Of a stretch of 7,422 bases of DNA, positions 6,651-7,422 are shown one piece after another; within the stretch, counting starts at the first letter, position 1; every line of letters begins with the position of its first letter. Where the stretch lies: positions 1 to 7,422 of the forward strand of contig CADBRG010000270.1 of the NCBI GenBank assembly GCA_902797015.1. The letters run 5' to 3'. The stretch comes from an uncultured Lachnospiraceae bacterium (GTDB lineage: Bacteria > Bacillota > Clostridia > Lachnospirales > Lachnospiraceae). The position numbers were made by a program, and so were the translations under genes. Under the pieces are notes generated by a model. That model worked only from the letters and a program-made list of their open reading frames with translations. It had not been told where the DNA came from and made no database searches.

Positions 6651-6679
6651 AGAGACAGTTTTAAGGAGACAAGTACTAC

Positions 6680-7180
6680 ATGGATGCAATTGTAAACTGG
6701 TATATGTCCACGATCGGAACGCATATTCCGCGTGAGCTTTCAGTGTTCATCATTTCGATGTGCCCGATCTTAGAGCTTCGTGGGGGCCTGATCGTGGCAA
6801 GACTTCTGGATCTCCCGATGTGGCGGGCGATTTTTTTATGTGTGGTCGGGAACATCATTCCGATCCCGTTCGTTTTGTTGTTTATCAAGCAGATCTTAAA
6901 GTGGCTGAAGAAGATTCCGGGGCTCGGAAAAGTGGCACAGAAGATCGAAGACAGAGCGATGAAGAAAAAAGATGGTGTCGAAAAGGCAGAGTTCTGGGGC
7001 CTGGTCGCATTCGTCGGAATCCCGCTGCCGGGAACCGGTGCCTGGACAGGGTCGCTTGTGGCGTCTCTTCTGGATGTAAAGATCAAAAAGGCTGTCGTGG
7101 CAGAGCTCCTGGGAATCTGCATTGCGACGGTGATCATGAGTCTTCTGATGTACGGCCTTGTCGGGAACGTCATCAGTTGA
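6680..7180 (+). CDS. small multidrug export family membrane protein (COG2426-like)
   Basis: A 166-residue integral membrane protein. Visible family signatures are PILELRGGLIVA (29-40) and FVGIPLPGTGAWTGSLVASL (111-130). Hydrophobic stretches lie at about 20-41, 48-70, 105-130 and 138-163, and a basic amphipathic loop (71-104, many Lys) sits between the two halves; this loop is probably cytoplasmic. The similar halves, each with a Pro/Gly-rich re-entrant motif, suggest a two-fold repeat. The name 'small multidrug export protein' is the database label for the family (PF06695), and I know of no firm transport substrate. The ribosome site AAGGAG (6663-6668) is 11 nt before the ATG, somewhat long. 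It probably shares a transcript with hisC, unless the hairpin at 6625-6650 interrupts. Confidence 0.82.
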   Translation: MDAIVNWYMSTIGTHIPRELSVFIISMCPILELRGGLIVARLLDLPMWRAIFLCVVGNIIPIPFVLLFIKQILKWLKKIPGLGKVAQKIEDRAMKKKDGVEKAEFWGLVAFVGIPLPGTGAWTGSLVASLLDVKIKKAVVAELLGICIATVIMSLLMYGLVGNVIS

Positions 7181-7205
7181 CAGAACATAACTATGTATGT
7201 AAAAT
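7177..7205 (+). promoter_or_regulatory. promoter of ispE
   Basis: A perfect -35 TTGACA (7177-7182, overlapping the upstream stop codon), a 17-bp spacer and -10 TAAAAT (7200-7205). The start of transcription is expected around 7212, giving a leader of about 48 nt. The -10 is inside the left arm of the inverted repeat 7194-7243. Confidence 0.75.
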
Positions 7206-7243
7206 AATACAAGAAATGTATACAAAAAACAATTTTACATACA
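7194..7243. repeat. 12-bp inverted repeat around the ispE promoter -10, possible operator
   Basis: TGTATGTAAAAT (7194-7205) is the exact reverse complement of ATTTTACATACA (7232-7243). The 26-nt centre contains the palindrome TGTATACA (7217-7224). The left arm covers the -10 and lies upstream of the expected transcript start, so it would act as DNA for this promoter. In a readthrough transcript it could also fold as an AT-rich hairpin. Confidence 0.7.
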
Positions 7244-7259
7244 AACAGAGGAAACAATT

Positions 7260-7422
7260 ATGGATAATATCAGTTTGAAGGCGCTTGCCAAGATCAATCT
7301 TGGTCTGGATGTAACCGGCAAGCGGGAAGACGGCTATCATGATGTCAGGATGATCATGCAGTCGATCCATCTCTATGACAGAGTAGAGATCAAAAAGACC
7401 CGCTCCCCGAAGATCCGTGTGG
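7260..7422 (+). CDS. ispE: 4-diphosphocytidyl-2-C-methyl-D-erythritol kinase, 5' part
   Basis: The visible 54 residues begin MDNISLKALAKINLGLDV, followed by GKREDGYHDVRMIMQSI. This is the N-terminal signature of IspE, a GHMP-fold kinase that phosphorylates CDP-methylerythritol with ATP in the MEP isoprenoid pathway. In the family AKINLGL and DGYH are conserved substrate-site motifs, with the lysine and asparagine of AKIN near the substrate. The ribosome site AGAGGAAA (7247-7254) precedes the ATG. The gene is cut by the window edge, not broken. Confidence 0.93.
   Translation, partial: MDNISLKALAKINLGLDVTGKREDGYHDVRMIMQSIHLYDRVEIKKTRSPKIRV

Noticed and set aside
6676..7257. Long minus-strand open frame (193 codons) opposite the small membrane protein gene
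   Set aside because: It is a shadow of the plus-strand gene, which has clear family motifs and a ribosome site. The minus frame shows no family resemblance.

Overview
The window looks like chromosome from an anaerobic, low-to-mid GC Firmicute, most likely a gut Lachnospiraceae-type Clostridium. The signs are strong AGGAG ribosome sites, a Pta-type acyltransferase paired with butyrate kinase, an L,D-transpeptidase with a long acidic N-terminal tail, a tRNA gene without encoded CCA, and the MEP isoprenoid gene ispE. This assignment is inference from gene content and protein flavour. No mobile element, CRISPR array or phage gene is visible.

Left part (1-3681): a tight plus-strand operon of three genes. 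The first (67-1473) is the most unusual object here. Its N-terminal ~260 residues resemble the zinc-dependent C-C hydrolases of the 2,4-diacetylphloroglucinol / phloretin hydrolase (PhlG/Phy) family. Its C-terminal ~185 residues look like a complete TetR-family regulator, including an ungapped match to the TetR helix-turn-helix pattern. It is followed after 11 bp by a divergent phosphate acyltransferase (Pta type) and after 33 bp by butyrate kinase. Together the last two would convert an acyl-CoA to an acyl-phosphate and then to an acid plus ATP. A strong hairpin with T-runs on both sides closes the operon.

Middle (3682-3886): a tRNA-Pro(GGG) gene on the minus strand converges on the same hairpin. 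Its own promoter stands back to back with the promoter of the next plus-strand gene.

Right part (3887-7422): a plus-strand series of a membrane-anchored L,D-transpeptidase (cell wall cross-linking), a HisC-type aminotransferase 4 nt downstream, a small integral membrane protein of the 'small multidrug export' (COG2426-like) family, and the 5' part of ispE. ispE has a near-consensus promoter whose -10 lies inside a 12-bp perfect inverted repeat. These genes are housekeeping in character and need not share one pathway.

The best candidate for something new is the hydrolase-TetR fusion and its link to acyl-phosphate/ATP-forming genes: an enzyme that may carry its own substrate- or product-sensing regulator.
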